DNA of 17,487 nt, taken from the NCBI GenBank assembly GCA_017504335.1, contig JAFVRI010000276.1, forward strand, positions 1 to 17,487. Direction: 5' to 3'. Under the pieces are notes generated by a model. That model had not been told where the DNA came from, ran no database searches, and worked only from the letters and a program-made list of their open reading frames with translations. Positions 6,402-14,092 of the stretch are shown piece after piece; position 1 is the stretch's first letter, and every line of letters starts with the position of its first letter. This DNA comes from Clostridia bacterium (GTDB lineage Bacteria; Bacillota; Clostridia; Oscillospirales; CAG-272). The position numbers were made by a program, and so were the translations under genes.

Positions 6402-6468
6402 GTCTTATTCCTTTGCCTTGGAAATTACGTTTGGTTGTGTTTGCGAAACCGATTTGATTCCGCAAAAT

Positions 6469-6499
6469 TATCATGAGTCGATTTCGCTCCTGTCATGCA
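6469..6499 (-). promoter_or_regulatory. Sigma-G/sigma-F-like promoter of spoIVB
   Basis: On the minus strand TGCATGA (6493-6499) is separated by 17 nt from CATGATA (6469-6475). The Bacillus sigma-G consensus is roughly GMATR, 17-18 nt, CATnnTA, so both boxes fit well. In B. subtilis spoIVB is made in the forespore, mainly under sigma-G. The -10 is about 68 nt from the start codon. Confidence 0.5.
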
Positions 6500-6554
6500 T
6501 TACAAAATTTTTGAGATTAGCCAAATTTTTTTGAAGTCAGACGGTTGGAGATAC

Positions 6555-6582
6555 TTGACATTTTTCCAAGTTGTGATATAAT
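6555..6582 (+). promoter_or_regulatory. Consensus promoter of the marR-ABC operon
   Basis: TTGACA (6555-6560), 16 nt, TATAAT (6577-6582), with TG one base upstream of the -10. Both boxes are perfect, so the promoter should be strong unless repressed. Confidence 0.85.
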
Positions 6583-6601
6583 TAGTTAGAAAACTAACTA
6601 A
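6582..6601. promoter_or_regulatory. MarR-type operator palindrome
   Basis: TTAGTTAG (6582-6589), AAAA, CTAACTAA (6594-6601) is a perfect 20-bp palindrome that begins at the last base of the -10 box and covers the expected start of transcription. TAGTTAG/CTAACTA symmetry is typical of MarR sites. The first gene of the operon is a MarR protein, so autorepression is the simplest reading. Confidence 0.8.
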
Positions 6602-6628
6602 TATTTTGAAACAAGGAGATCCAAGGCA

Positions 6629-7126
6629 ATGTCAAAGCAATTTATGGCGAAAATGCCTGTCTCGGTTCCCAGACGTGAGCTGTCCGACAATCCCGTCAAG
6701 CTCTGCAACGAGATCGCGCGGATTTTTCGCGCGAGAATGCGTGAGGACTGTGAGATTGACGGCGTTATGTCGCAGCCCGGTGCCAGACTGGTGCTGTCGG
6801 TGCTTGCCATCGAGGACGGAAAAAGTCAGCGGGAGCTGGTGGAGCGAACACATTTGCGTGCGCCCTCGGTCAGCACCATTGTAAAGAAGATGGTAGAAGT
6901 GGGAATGGTTGAACTGAAGCACGACGAAAAGGATCTGCGGGTCAATCGACTTTATCTGACCGACTTTGGCAAAACGGTAGACCGCCAGATGATTGAGCGG
7001 ATCAAGCGGGTGGATGCTCGCGGTCTTGAGGGATTGAGCAAGGAGGAGAATGAGACGCTCATGTGCCTTCTGACGAAAATTCGGGATAATTTATTAAATG
7101 ATGAGAAGGGAGAGGGAACAAAATGA
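6629..7126 (+). CDS. MarR-family repressor of the efflux operon
   Basis: This is a 165-residue winged-helix regulator. Residues about 53-110 hold the MarR DNA-binding domain: 'SQRELVERTHLRAPSVSTIV' includes the recognition helix, followed by 'MVEVGMVELKHDEKDLRVNR', whose DEKDLRVNR forms the wing, and 'LYLTDFGK'. The flanking helices would form the dimer interface. The ATG at 6629 is preceded by AAGGAG (6613-6618). Its stop overlaps the start of the first ABC gene (ATGA at 7123-7126), so it is the first gene of an efflux operon. It very likely binds the palindrome at 6582-6601 and is released by a toxic ligand, perhaps an exporter substrate. The roughly 20-residue N-terminal tail is longer than in many MarR proteins. 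Confidence 0.9.
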   Translation: MSKQFMAKMPVSVPRRELSDNPVKLCNEIARIFRARMREDCEIDGVMSQPGARLVLSVLAIEDGKSQRELVERTHLRAPSVSTIVKKMVEVGMVELKHDEKDLRVNRLYLTDFGKTVDRQMIERIKRVDARGLEGLSKEENETLMCLLTKIRDNLLNDEKGEGTK

Positions 7127-8928
7127 GAAGGATTTTTCACTATTTGAAGCCCTATAAATTTTTGGCGATCCTTTCTCCGCTTCTGATGATCGGAGAGGTG
7201 CTTGCCGATCTGTGTCTACCCAGACTCATGACGGTTATCGTCGACTGCGGAATTAACGCGGGCGGAGATGTTTCGGAGTCGGCTTTGGGCAGTACGGTTA
7301 TGCGTCTGATTTACGGAGAGGGAGCATACAGCTCTATGCAGGTGATCATCACCTTTGGTGTTTTGATGCTTTTTGTGGTTCTTGTCGGCGGATTCTTTGG
7401 TGTCATGTGCGCTTATACGGCGGCACGGGCGTCTCAGGGGCTTGGACACGATCTGCGTACCGATGCCTATCGCCGCGTGATGTCTCTGTCCATCGAGCAG
7501 ACCGACAAGTTCACCACGGGTTCTTTGGTGACGAGAATGACCAATGATATTACCCAGGTGGTAGATTTTACCGAAATGCTTCTGCGCATGCTGGTGCGCG
7601 CTCCCATGTTTTTTGTGGGCGGTCTGATTATGCTGATGGGGCTGGAATTCCGCTTTGGTATTGTCATGCTTTGCGCGCTTCCCATTATGGCGATTATGAT
7701 GGTCTTGGTATTGGGTCGGGCAATCCCTCTGTACGGAACGGTGCAGAAAAAGCTGGACCGTGTCAATTCTGTGGTGCAGGAGAACGTAACGGGTGCCCGT
7801 GTGATCAAGGCATACGTGCGAGAGGATCACGAAAGTCGTCGTTTTCAGAAGGCAAACGGAGAGCTTCGGGATGTGAATTACCGCGTGCAACGGTTGATGG
7901 TGATCATGCATCCCGTTCTTACGGTCGTGATGAACGCCGCCATTATTACCATTATTTATATTGGCGGTTGGCAGATCGACAATGTCGCGGGTACGGGAAT
8001 GAGCGCGGGAACCATTATGGCGGCAATCACCTACGTGACGCAGGTTCTGATGTCGATCATGATGGCATCCATGGTATTCCAATCGGTATCCCGTGCCTTG
8101 GCATCCTCCCGCCGTATCGGTGAGGTGCTTGACTCCGATCCCGTTATTTGCTCGGGCTCGGTCAAGGAGGGAAAGGAGGATGTGGTGATCTCCATGAAGA
8201 ATGTGGGATTCCGTTATCCCGGAGCATCGGGACGTCCTGTGCTGTATGATATCAATTTAGAGGTTCGTCGAGGTGAGACACTTGCGATCATCGGCGCAAC
8301 GGGCTCCGGAAAAACCTCCTTGGTGAATCTGATCCCGCGGTTTTATGATGCCACCGAGGGAGAGGTGCTTGTCGACGGTGTTCCCGTCAAGGAATACGAG
8401 CTGGATGCCCTTCGCCACAAGATCTCCTTTGTGATGCAGAAGAGCGAGCTGTTCTCGGGAACCATTGAAGAAAATATCCGGTGGGGTAAGGAGGATGCCA
8501 CCCGTCAGGAGATTGAGCAGGCGGCGAAAACGGCACAGGCTGAGGATTTCGTCAATGGCTTTGTGGACCGTTATGATACCTATATTGCGGAAAAGGGAGC
8601 CTCTCTTTCGGGCGGACAGAAGCAGAGAATGTCTATCGCACGTGCCCTGGTTCGTAAGCCCGAGATCCTTATTCTGGACGATGCTACCTCCGCATTGGAT
8701 CTGGCAACCGAAGCAAGATTGCGTACCGCTCTGAAAAATGAGCTGAAGGACACCACGGTGGTGATGATCGCGCAACGAATCGCCAGCGTGCGGGATGCGG
8801 ACCGAATCGCCGTGATTGAGAACGGAACCATTCGGGATTGTGCGCCTCATGCCGTGCTGATGGAAACCAGCGAAACCTATCGGGATATTTATGAATCCCA
8901 GATGAAGAATGGAGGTGGCGCGCAATGA
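7123..8928 (+). CDS. Half-size ABC exporter, degenerate-site subunit
   Basis: The 601-residue protein has an N-terminal six-helix membrane domain (about 15-325) and a C-terminal ATPase domain. Walker A is GATGSGKT (391-398) and the signature is intact, LSGGQ (495-499). Walker B ends in Asp519-Asp520, so Asp replaces the catalytic Glu. The switch His is replaced by Gln551 (MIAQRIAS). These substitutions define the non-hydrolysing half of heterodimeric exporters such as TM287/288 and BmrCD. Its partner is the next gene, with the start overlapping by ATGA at 8925-8928. Together they would export drugs, toxic peptides or lipids across the cytoplasmic membrane, powered by ATP. Expression is presumably controlled by the upstream MarR. 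The substrate cannot be told from sequence. Confidence 0.93.
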   Translation: MRRIFHYLKPYKFLAILSPLLMIGEVLADLCLPRLMTVIVDCGINAGGDVSESALGSTVMRLIYGEGAYSSMQVIITFGVLMLFVVLVGGFFGVMCAYTAARASQGLGHDLRTDAYRRVMSLSIEQTDKFTTGSLVTRMTNDITQVVDFTEMLLRMLVRAPMFFVGGLIMLMGLEFRFGIVMLCALPIMAIMMVLVLGRAIPLYGTVQKKLDRVNSVVQENVTGARVIKAYVREDHESRRFQKANGELRDVNYRVQRLMVIMHPVLTVVMNAAIITIIYIGGWQIDNVAGTGMSAGTIMAAITYVTQVLMSIMMASMVFQSVSRALASSRRIGEVLDSDPVICSGSVKEGKEDVVISMKNVGFRYPGASGRPVLYDINLEVRRGETLAIIGATGSGKTSLVNLIPRFYDATEGEVLVDGVPVKEYELDALRHKISFVMQKSELFSGTIEENIRWGKEDATRQEIEQAAKTAQAEDFVNGFVDRYDTYIAEKGASLSGGQKQRMSIARALVRKPEILILDDATSALDLATEARLRTALKNELKDTTVVMIAQRIASVRDADRIAVIENGTIRDCAPHAVLMETSETYRDIYESQMKNGGGAQ

Positions 8929-10811
8929 ATCAGCCGAGAGAAAAAGCAGGCGCTCAGAATATGCCGCCTCTGCGCCCCATGTCGGGTCCCGGAAGTCGCC
9001 CCGGCGGACCTATGGGTGCCCGTGTCAATAAGGAAAAGCCGAAGAACCTGAAAAAAACGCTGATGCGTTTGGTCAAGTATATCGGCAAGAGCAAGATTCT
9101 GATCCTTTTGTTGATCGGAATTATGGTCATCGTGACCGTTTCCGATCTGGCAGGACCCGCTTTACAGGGAGCCGCGATTGATACCATTCGGATCGTAGAC
9201 GGAAGAGTTACCGTGAATATGGAAGCCATGACGGGTTATCTCATTGCCATGGCGGTGTTGTTTGCCATTAGCGCGAGCATGGCATTTTTACAGGGAATTC
9301 TGGCGGCAAAGCTGTCGCAGAATACAGTGTATACCCTGCGAAACGATCTGTTCAAGAAGATTTCCAAGCTTCCCATTCGCTATACCGATACCCACCGTCA
9401 CGGAGACATTATGTCCCGCATGACCAATGACGTAGAAAATGTGTCGATTGCCATTTCTCAATCGATCACCTCGCTGATCTCCAGTATTCTGACGCTCATC
9501 GGTGCATTTACCATGATGCTGATCTACGGATGGGTTATGGCGCTCATTGCCTGTGTGACCATTCCCGTAACCATTCTGCTTACGACCAATCTGGCGAAAT
9601 TCATGCGCAAATATTTTGTTCGCCGTCAGAAGCTGTTGGGTCAGATCAACGGTCAGGTGGAGGAAATGGTGACCTCCTATAAAACGGTTGTGGCGTACGG
9701 AAAGGAAAAGCGGGCGGTCGAGGACTTTACCGTCACCAGCGAGGAGCTGAAGCATTGCAGCATCAGCGCCCGTGTATGGGGATCGATTATGGGACCCTGT
9801 ATGAATTTCCTGGGAAATTTGCAGTATGTTCTGATTGCCGCCTTTGGCGGATACTTCGTGCTTCATCCCGTTTCCTTTATGCGCGCGTTGAGTGTGGGTA
9901 ACATTCAGTCCATGCTTCAGTATTCCAAAAAATTTACCCGCCCCATCAATGAGATCGCAAACCAGTACGCGTCGATTCTGACGGCACTGGCGGGTGCGGA
10001 GCGAATCTTTGAAATTATGGACAGCGCTGATGAGATCAACGAGGGAACGAGTGACATTCAAATTACCGATATCAAGGGAAATATCCGTTTTGAAGCCATT
10101 GATTTCTCCTATGAAAAGGGAGAGCCTGTCCTGAAGGGCTTGGATCTGTGGCTGAAGGAGGGACAGAAGATCGCCATCGTGGGTGCTACGGGATCGGGCA
10201 AAACGACCATTGTCAATCTGTTGACACGCTTTTATGAAATTGATGGCGGACGGATTACGGTAGACGGTATTGATGTTCGGGATATCCCGAAGGAAACACT
10301 CCGAAGGTCCATTGCCATTGTGCTGCAGGATACGGTTCTGTTTTCGGATACCATTCGCAACAATATCAAGTACGGACGTCCCGAATCCACCGATGAAGAA
10401 ATGCGTGCTGCGGCGGCACTTGCCCGTGCGGATGTCTTTATCGAGCGATTGCCCGACGGCTACGATACCGTGCTTGCGGAGTCGGGAAGCAATCTGTCTC
10501 AGGGACAGAGACAGCTTTTGTCCATTGCCCGTGCCGTGCTGGCGGATCCCAAGATCCTGATTCTGGATGAGGCGACCTCCAGCGTGGATACACGAACCGA
10601 AATGCATATCCAGCAGGCAATGGTAGCCTTGATGGAGAACCGTACCTCCTTGATCATTGCCCACCGTCTTTCTACCATTCGGGATGCGGATAAGATCGTG
10701 GTGATCAAGGACGGAAGGGTTGCCGAGGCAGGAAATCACGAGGAGCTGTTGGCGGCAGGCGGAGAATATTATCAGCTTTATAAAAATCAGTTCGCGGGAA
10801 TTGCCACATGA
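8925..10811 (+). CDS. Half-size ABC exporter, hydrolysis-competent subunit
   Basis: The 628-residue protein has a Pro/Gly/Met-rich cytosolic N-terminal tail of about 45 residues, a six-helix membrane domain (about 55-350) and an ATPase domain. Walker A is GATGSGKT (420-427), Walker B has Asp548 and catalytic Glu549 (LDEATS), and the switch His580 is present (IIAHRLS). Its signature is LSQGQ (524-528) rather than LSGGQ. That is expected for the subunit that lends its signature to the degenerate site of the partner. With the preceding gene it should form an asymmetric heterodimeric exporter. Start and stop both overlap neighbours by ATGA, so translation is probably coupled and subunit ratios balanced. 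Confidence 0.93.
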   Translation: MNQPREKAGAQNMPPLRPMSGPGSRPGGPMGARVNKEKPKNLKKTLMRLVKYIGKSKILILLLIGIMVIVTVSDLAGPALQGAAIDTIRIVDGRVTVNMEAMTGYLIAMAVLFAISASMAFLQGILAAKLSQNTVYTLRNDLFKKISKLPIRYTDTHRHGDIMSRMTNDVENVSIAISQSITSLISSILTLIGAFTMMLIYGWVMALIACVTIPVTILLTTNLAKFMRKYFVRRQKLLGQINGQVEEMVTSYKTVVAYGKEKRAVEDFTVTSEELKHCSISARVWGSIMGPCMNFLGNLQYVLIAAFGGYFVLHPVSFMRALSVGNIQSMLQYSKKFTRPINEIANQYASILTALAGAERIFEIMDSADEINEGTSDIQITDIKGNIRFEAIDFSYEKGEPVLKGLDLWLKEGQKIAIVGATGSGKTTIVNLLTRFYEIDGGRITVDGIDVRDIPKETLRRSIAIVLQDTVLFSDTIRNNIKYGRPESTDEEMRAAAALARADVFIERLPDGYDTVLAESGSNLSQGQRQLLSIARAVLADPKILILDEATSSVDTRTEMHIQQAMVALMENRTSLIIAHRLSTIRDADKIVVIKDGRVAEAGNHEELLAAGGEYYQLYKNQFAGIAT

Positions 10812-11551
10812 TGACTGCGGAACAGTTTGAATGGATTTGCCGCGAGGAAGCCGAAAAAAGCAACGGGGTGCAGAGCGGGATCGGTACGTATGCCGAAAAG
10901 CGTCTGCACCGCGTGCTGAAGCGGTGGGTAAGGGATGCCGCGTCCTGCTTTGAGGTTCCTGTGGGACGGAGCATCGCCGACGTTCGAACCGAGGAGGGAA
11001 TCTTTGAGATTCAAACCAAACATCTCGACGCTCTGCTTCCCAAGCTTCAACGGTATTTGGCAGAGACCGATTGTAGCATTACCGTGATTTATCCCTTGCT
11101 TGCCATGAAGCGGGTGATTCGTATGGATCGTGAAAGCGGCGAGATCCTGCGAACCAGAAGAGTTTACAGAGGAGGAAGGCTCATCGATGGCATTCCTGCG
11201 CTGTATCCCCTTCGGGAGATTTTAAGAGATCCGCGTGTGCGTGTTATGTTGGTCCGCATAGAAGCGGATGAATACCGTTATTCCGAGCGGATGCGGTATC
11301 GCCGTGAGGGGGCATTTGATTCCGAGCTGTTTCCGAGACGGCTTACCGAGTCGGTAACCCTGTGCGGCTCACGGGATTATCGGCGCTTTCTTCCCGAGTC
11401 GGAATCCTTTTATGCCTCTGAGTATGCCGCATACAGCGGGTTAAAGAAGAGGGATCTTTATTCCACGCTGAATCTTTTCTGCTCTCTTGAAATCTTGAGC
11501 AGGGAAGCAGAGGGAAATAAATATCGGTATTCTCAAATAAAAAAATCATGA
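10808..11551 (+). CDS. Conserved hypothetical protein, possible PD-(D/E)xK-like nuclease fold
   Basis: This is a 247-residue soluble protein. It resembles a Firmicutes hypothetical family I recall as sharing an 'ADxxTxxGxxEIQT' segment followed by 'L..KL..yL' and 'ITVIYPL'. Here Glu30 (TYAEK), Asp58 (IADVR) and Glu67-Ile-Gln69 (FEIQTK) are spaced like a PD-(D/E)xK nuclease core, with Gln where Lys is usual. The middle part is rich in Arg, and the C-terminal 50 residues ('YSGLKKRDLYSTLNLFCSLEIL') look like a small winged helix. Its ATG overlaps the stop of the ABC gene (10808-10811), making it the last gene of the efflux operon. Whether it cuts DNA, or relates to export at all, is unknown. Its stop lies inside the operon terminator. 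Confidence 0.75.
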   Translation: MMTAEQFEWICREEAEKSNGVQSGIGTYAEKRLHRVLKRWVRDAASCFEVPVGRSIADVRTEEGIFEIQTKHLDALLPKLQRYLAETDCSITVIYPLLAMKRVIRMDRESGEILRTRRVYRGGRLIDGIPALYPLREILRDPRVRVMLVRIEADEYRYSERMRYRREGAFDSELFPRRLTESVTLCGSRDYRRFLPESESFYASEYAAYSGLKKRDLYSTLNLFCSLEILSREAEGNKYRYSQIKKS

Positions 11552-11577
11552 GCGATTTGGTCGCTCATGATTTTTTT
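11544..11577. terminator. Shared bidirectional intrinsic terminator
   Basis: AATCATGAGCGA (11544-11555) and TCGCTCATGATT (11561-11572) form a 12-bp stem with loop TTTGG, flanked by an A run and T7, so it works on both strands. The stop codons of the two converging operons fall within or at its edge: TGA at 11549-11551, and the minus-strand stop at 11576-11578. Confidence 0.92.
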
Positions 11578-12283
11578 ATGGAAGAAGGGATTGGGCATTT
11601 CGGAGAAGATCGGTGCTTCGCTCCATGATTGCTGCATGGAGGAGGCCCAGCTTCTTATCTGCCGAAGCAAATTTCTGATAGGCTTTTTCATCGGTATTAT
11701 GCAGATCGCTTCCCAAGGCTACAACACCTTCCCTCTCCAAGAAGGGGGCAAGCTTTCTTCTGGCGGAAAAGGAAAAGAGAGATTCGGCATTGATCTGTGC
11801 CAAGGCTCCCATGTCCATCAGTGTCTCGATTTCCTCCGATTGGGTCCGAACATAACGGTCAATGTGTGCCAAAACCACGGTATACCGTCCAAGGAGTGCT
11901 TCGACGGTTTCAAAAATATCGTTGCCCCATTGGTTCATGGACATTTCCAGCAGGAGAATGTCGGTTCCGCGGATGCATAAACGATCCAAGCCCTCCATGC
12001 GATCGATCCGATCACAATACAGCACCTCAGCTCCTACGCAGAGACGGGAGCGGAAGGGAAGAGAGGACGCCCGAAGCTGATTCAGCGCTTGCTCCACCTG
12101 TGCCAGGTGATCCTCCACCCTGTGTAGCTCGGGATAAAAATGCGGGGTTGCCACTATGGTGTCAACCCCGTAATCTTGGATCATGCGCATCTGCGAAAGG
12201 CTTTCCTCAATTCCGTCCGATCCGTGATCGACCGCGGGAAGAATGTGGGAATGAAAATCAATCAGATGAGCGTGTTGGTTCAT
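11576..12283 (-). CDS. cpsB: CpsB/YwqE-type PHP tyrosine phosphatase
   Basis: The 235-residue protein is a metal-dependent protein-tyrosine phosphatase of the PHP family. Metal-binding motifs are in order: D9-F-H11-S-H13, 'GSDG' (21-24), T46-P-H48, Glu86, H140 ('LAHIDRY') and G191-S-D193-x-H195. It would remove phosphate from the tyrosine tail of the kinase encoded just upstream and so reset exopolysaccharide assembly. The ATG at 12283 overlaps the kinase stop (12280-12283), so the two are translationally coupled. It is the last gene of the operon, and its stop touches the shared terminator. All metal ligands seem present, and the length is close to the family norm. Confidence 0.93.
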   Translation of the reverse strand: MNQHAHLIDFHSHILPAVDHGSDGIEESLSQMRMIQDYGVDTIVATPHFYPELHRVEDHLAQVEQALNQLRASSLPFRSRLCVGAEVLYCDRIDRMEGLDRLCIRGTDILLLEMSMNQWGNDIFETVEALLGRYTVVLAHIDRYVRTQSEEIETLMDMGALAQINAESLFSFSARRKLAPFLEREGVVALGSDLHNTDEKAYQKFASADKKLGLLHAAIMERSTDLLRNAQSLLP

Positions 12284-13050
12284 TTTTTCGCTTCCTCGCT
12301 TTGTGCCTGCTTTCTTGCCTCGGTGGCACTGTGCTCGTAGCGGGAGTTGACCTGACCGTAGCGGGAGGTTGCGTAATTGTACTTTCCGCCGCCCTTCAGA
12401 CCGTAATCGTTGAGAACGATTCCAACGATTTTTGCTCCGACCTGCTCCATGGCATCGACGGCGCTCTCAATCTTCTTGGAGGAATCCTTTCCGCTTCGGA
12501 TCGTAAAGATATATCCGGAAATATTCTTGCAAACGGCAACAGCATCTGCCACGATTCCGATGGGAGGGAAGTCAATAAAGATGATATCGTACTGAGAGCG
12601 AAGCTCCGCAAGACGGGTTACAAACTGCGGGCTGGTAATCAGCTCGGAGGGGTTGGGGGGGATTCGTCCACTGAGGATGATATCCAATCCCGGCTGAACA
12701 TCCTTTTGGATGACATCGGTTTCGATTCCCGTAATCAACTCGCTGAGTCCTACGTGGTTGCGATCCAAGCTGAAGATGCGATACTGGGTGGGGCAACGAA
12801 GGTCGCCGTCGATCAGCAGCACCTTTTTGGAGATCTGCGCAAAGGAAAGTGCCAGATTGGCAATGGTATTACTCTTTCCTTCTCCCTCGTCAGCCGAGGT
12901 AACGGCAAAGATGGGAGCGCAATCCTGCTCGGTTACGGTGTACATCAGATTGGTGCGAAGCTGGTTAAACGCCTCGCGTACGGCGAAAGGAGTGTTCTCA
13001 TCCAAAAGACGGGTATTCAGATAGACATTTTTTTCTTTTTTTCTGCTCAT
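12280..13050 (-). CDS. cpsD: CpsD/CapB-type bacterial tyrosine kinase (BY-kinase)
   Basis: The 256-residue cytosolic BY-kinase has a P-loop of the Mrp/MinD type: Walker A 'ADEGEGKSN' (about 53-61), Walker A' 'LLIDGDLRCPT' and Walker B 'IIFIDFPPIG'. The C-terminal tail carries a cluster of four tyrosines within 15 residues (YNYATSRYGQVNSRY), the usual autophosphorylation site. It needs the cytosolic tail of the CpsC-type membrane partner encoded next upstream to be active, and it controls chain length or export of a surface polysaccharide. The ATG at 13050 follows AAGGAGG. The gene lies 17 nt after cpsC and overlaps cpsB. Confidence 0.93.
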   Translation of the reverse strand: MSRKKEKNVYLNTRLLDENTPFAVREAFNQLRTNLMYTVTEQDCAPIFAVTSADEGEGKSNTIANLALSFAQISKKVLLIDGDLRCPTQYRIFSLDRNHVGLSELITGIETDVIQKDVQPGLDIILSGRIPPNPSELITSPQFVTRLAELRSQYDIIFIDFPPIGIVADAVAVCKNISGYIFTIRSGKDSSKKIESAVDAMEQVGAKIVGIVLNDYGLKGGGKYNYATSRYGQVNSRYEHSATEARKQAQSEEAKK

Positions 13051-13067
13051 GACATGGAACCTCCTTC

Positions 13068-13979
13068 TTAGTTTTTGGTGCTTTTGTTACCGGATATAGA
13101 CCAGTGAGGAATCACACCGATCATGGGATACTTCAGCGTTCTCTTTACATCCTCCTCGGTGACGATGACCGACTTGGAAAGGCTCAGCAAGAGGAAGATT
13201 ACGTATGCGATGATAGCAGCGGCAAATCCTGCGAGAATGGAGAGAACAGGAGCATTGGGCGAATCGTGAGAGGTCGCCAGCTTAGGCTCTATGATAATGC
13301 TGATACAATCCTGACGGCTCAGACCGATGTTATAGGACTCCAGATATTTCAGGATATCCTCCTCAGCGATCTCGACATTTTCGTTGTGCTTACCGTCGTT
13401 GAAGAAGTCCATGGCATTGTAAATGTCCTCTGCCATAGAAGCTCTCTCGTTGATCTTCGATTTTGCTACGTCGGTTACCTCTTCGGGGGAGATCTCAGCG
13501 ATCTTGCGGGCGATGACATATGCCAGCTTGGGATCGGTGTGGGAGACCGACAGACCGAAGATTGAGCTGTCATCATCCGCGGCGGAATCAAGCATGGAGC
13601 GGATATGCGGAGGCTCTAGTCTTTGGATGGCTTCAAGCTGTTGCTCATTCAAAAACGGAGCGCCGGACTTGTCCGTATATGTAGAAGCCTCTGCCTTCAG
13701 CTCAGCGCAGACTCTCTTGAGCATCCGGTCACCCTTCATGATGGCAATGTAGTCATTGATCAGATAGTCGTTCGCGCTCAAAAGGGAAGAGGTGGTATAG
13801 TCATAGGACGTATTGGTGTTGATGATATACACCTCCATGGAGGAGGAATATTTCTTGGGAATGAAGCAGATCGTAAACACCAGCATGAGGATCGCGGCAC
13901 AGAGGGCGACGATCAGGACCTTCCACCAGCACTTCTTAAATGTTTTCAGAAGAGTGGGAAAACTGATTTCGTGGTTCAT
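13068..13979 (-). CDS. cpsC: CpsC/Wzz-type polysaccharide co-polymerase and kinase activator
   Basis: The 303-residue membrane protein has the Wzz plan. There is a first membrane helix (about 20-40, 'VLIVALCAAILMLVFTICFI'), a large external domain of about 200 residues, and a second helix (about 247-268, 'ILAGFAAAIIAYVIFLLL'). A short cytosolic tail ends with 'LKYPMIGVIPHW', the conserved tail that docks and activates the BY-kinase. It sets the length of an exported polysaccharide and transmits a signal to CpsD. The ATG at 13979 follows AAGGAAGG. It is the first gene of the operon, about 65 nt downstream of a strong promoter. No glycosyltransferase, flippase or polymerase lies beside it in this window. 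Confidence 0.9.
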   Translation of the reverse strand: MNHEISFPTLLKTFKKCWWKVLIVALCAAILMLVFTICFIPKKYSSSMEVYIINTNTSYDYTTSSLLSANDYLINDYIAIMKGDRMLKRVCAELKAEASTYTDKSGAPFLNEQQLEAIQRLEPPHIRSMLDSAADDDSSIFGLSVSHTDPKLAYVIARKIAEISPEEVTDVAKSKINERASMAEDIYNAMDFFNDGKHNENVEIAEEDILKYLESYNIGLSRQDCISIIIEPKLATSHDSPNAPVLSILAGFAAAIIAYVIFLLLSLSKSVIVTEEDVKRTLKYPMIGVIPHWSISGNKSTKN

Positions 13980-14043
13980 GGTTTGCCTTCCTTATTTTTT
14001 GTGAATTGTGTATTTGTGAGAATTGATAAAACAATACAGTTTA

Positions 14044-14073
14044 TTATATCATATCCTATATATTTCTGTCAAG
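14044..14073 (-). promoter_or_regulatory. Promoter of the cpsC-cpsD-cpsB operon
   Basis: On the minus strand a perfect TTGACA (14068-14073), 18 nt and a perfect TATAAT (14044-14049), with TG one base upstream of the -10. The 5' leader before the cpsC start is about 60 nt and A+T-rich. No obvious operator or hairpin was seen in it. Confidence 0.8.
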
Positions 14074-14092
14074 GCGAAATGGGAAAATTCCG

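Noticed and set aside
7216..8082. 288-codon His-rich frame on the minus strand
   Set aside because: It is a mirror of the first ABC membrane domain; the His/Asn-rich composition is typical of antisense translation.
9288..10739. 483-codon frame on the minus strand
   Set aside because: It lies wholly antisense to the second ABC gene, whose motifs are all intact, and has no ribosome site or domain.
11797..13071. 424-codon frame on the plus strand
   Set aside because: It is antisense to cpsB and cpsD, both with complete motifs, and shows no coding features of its own.
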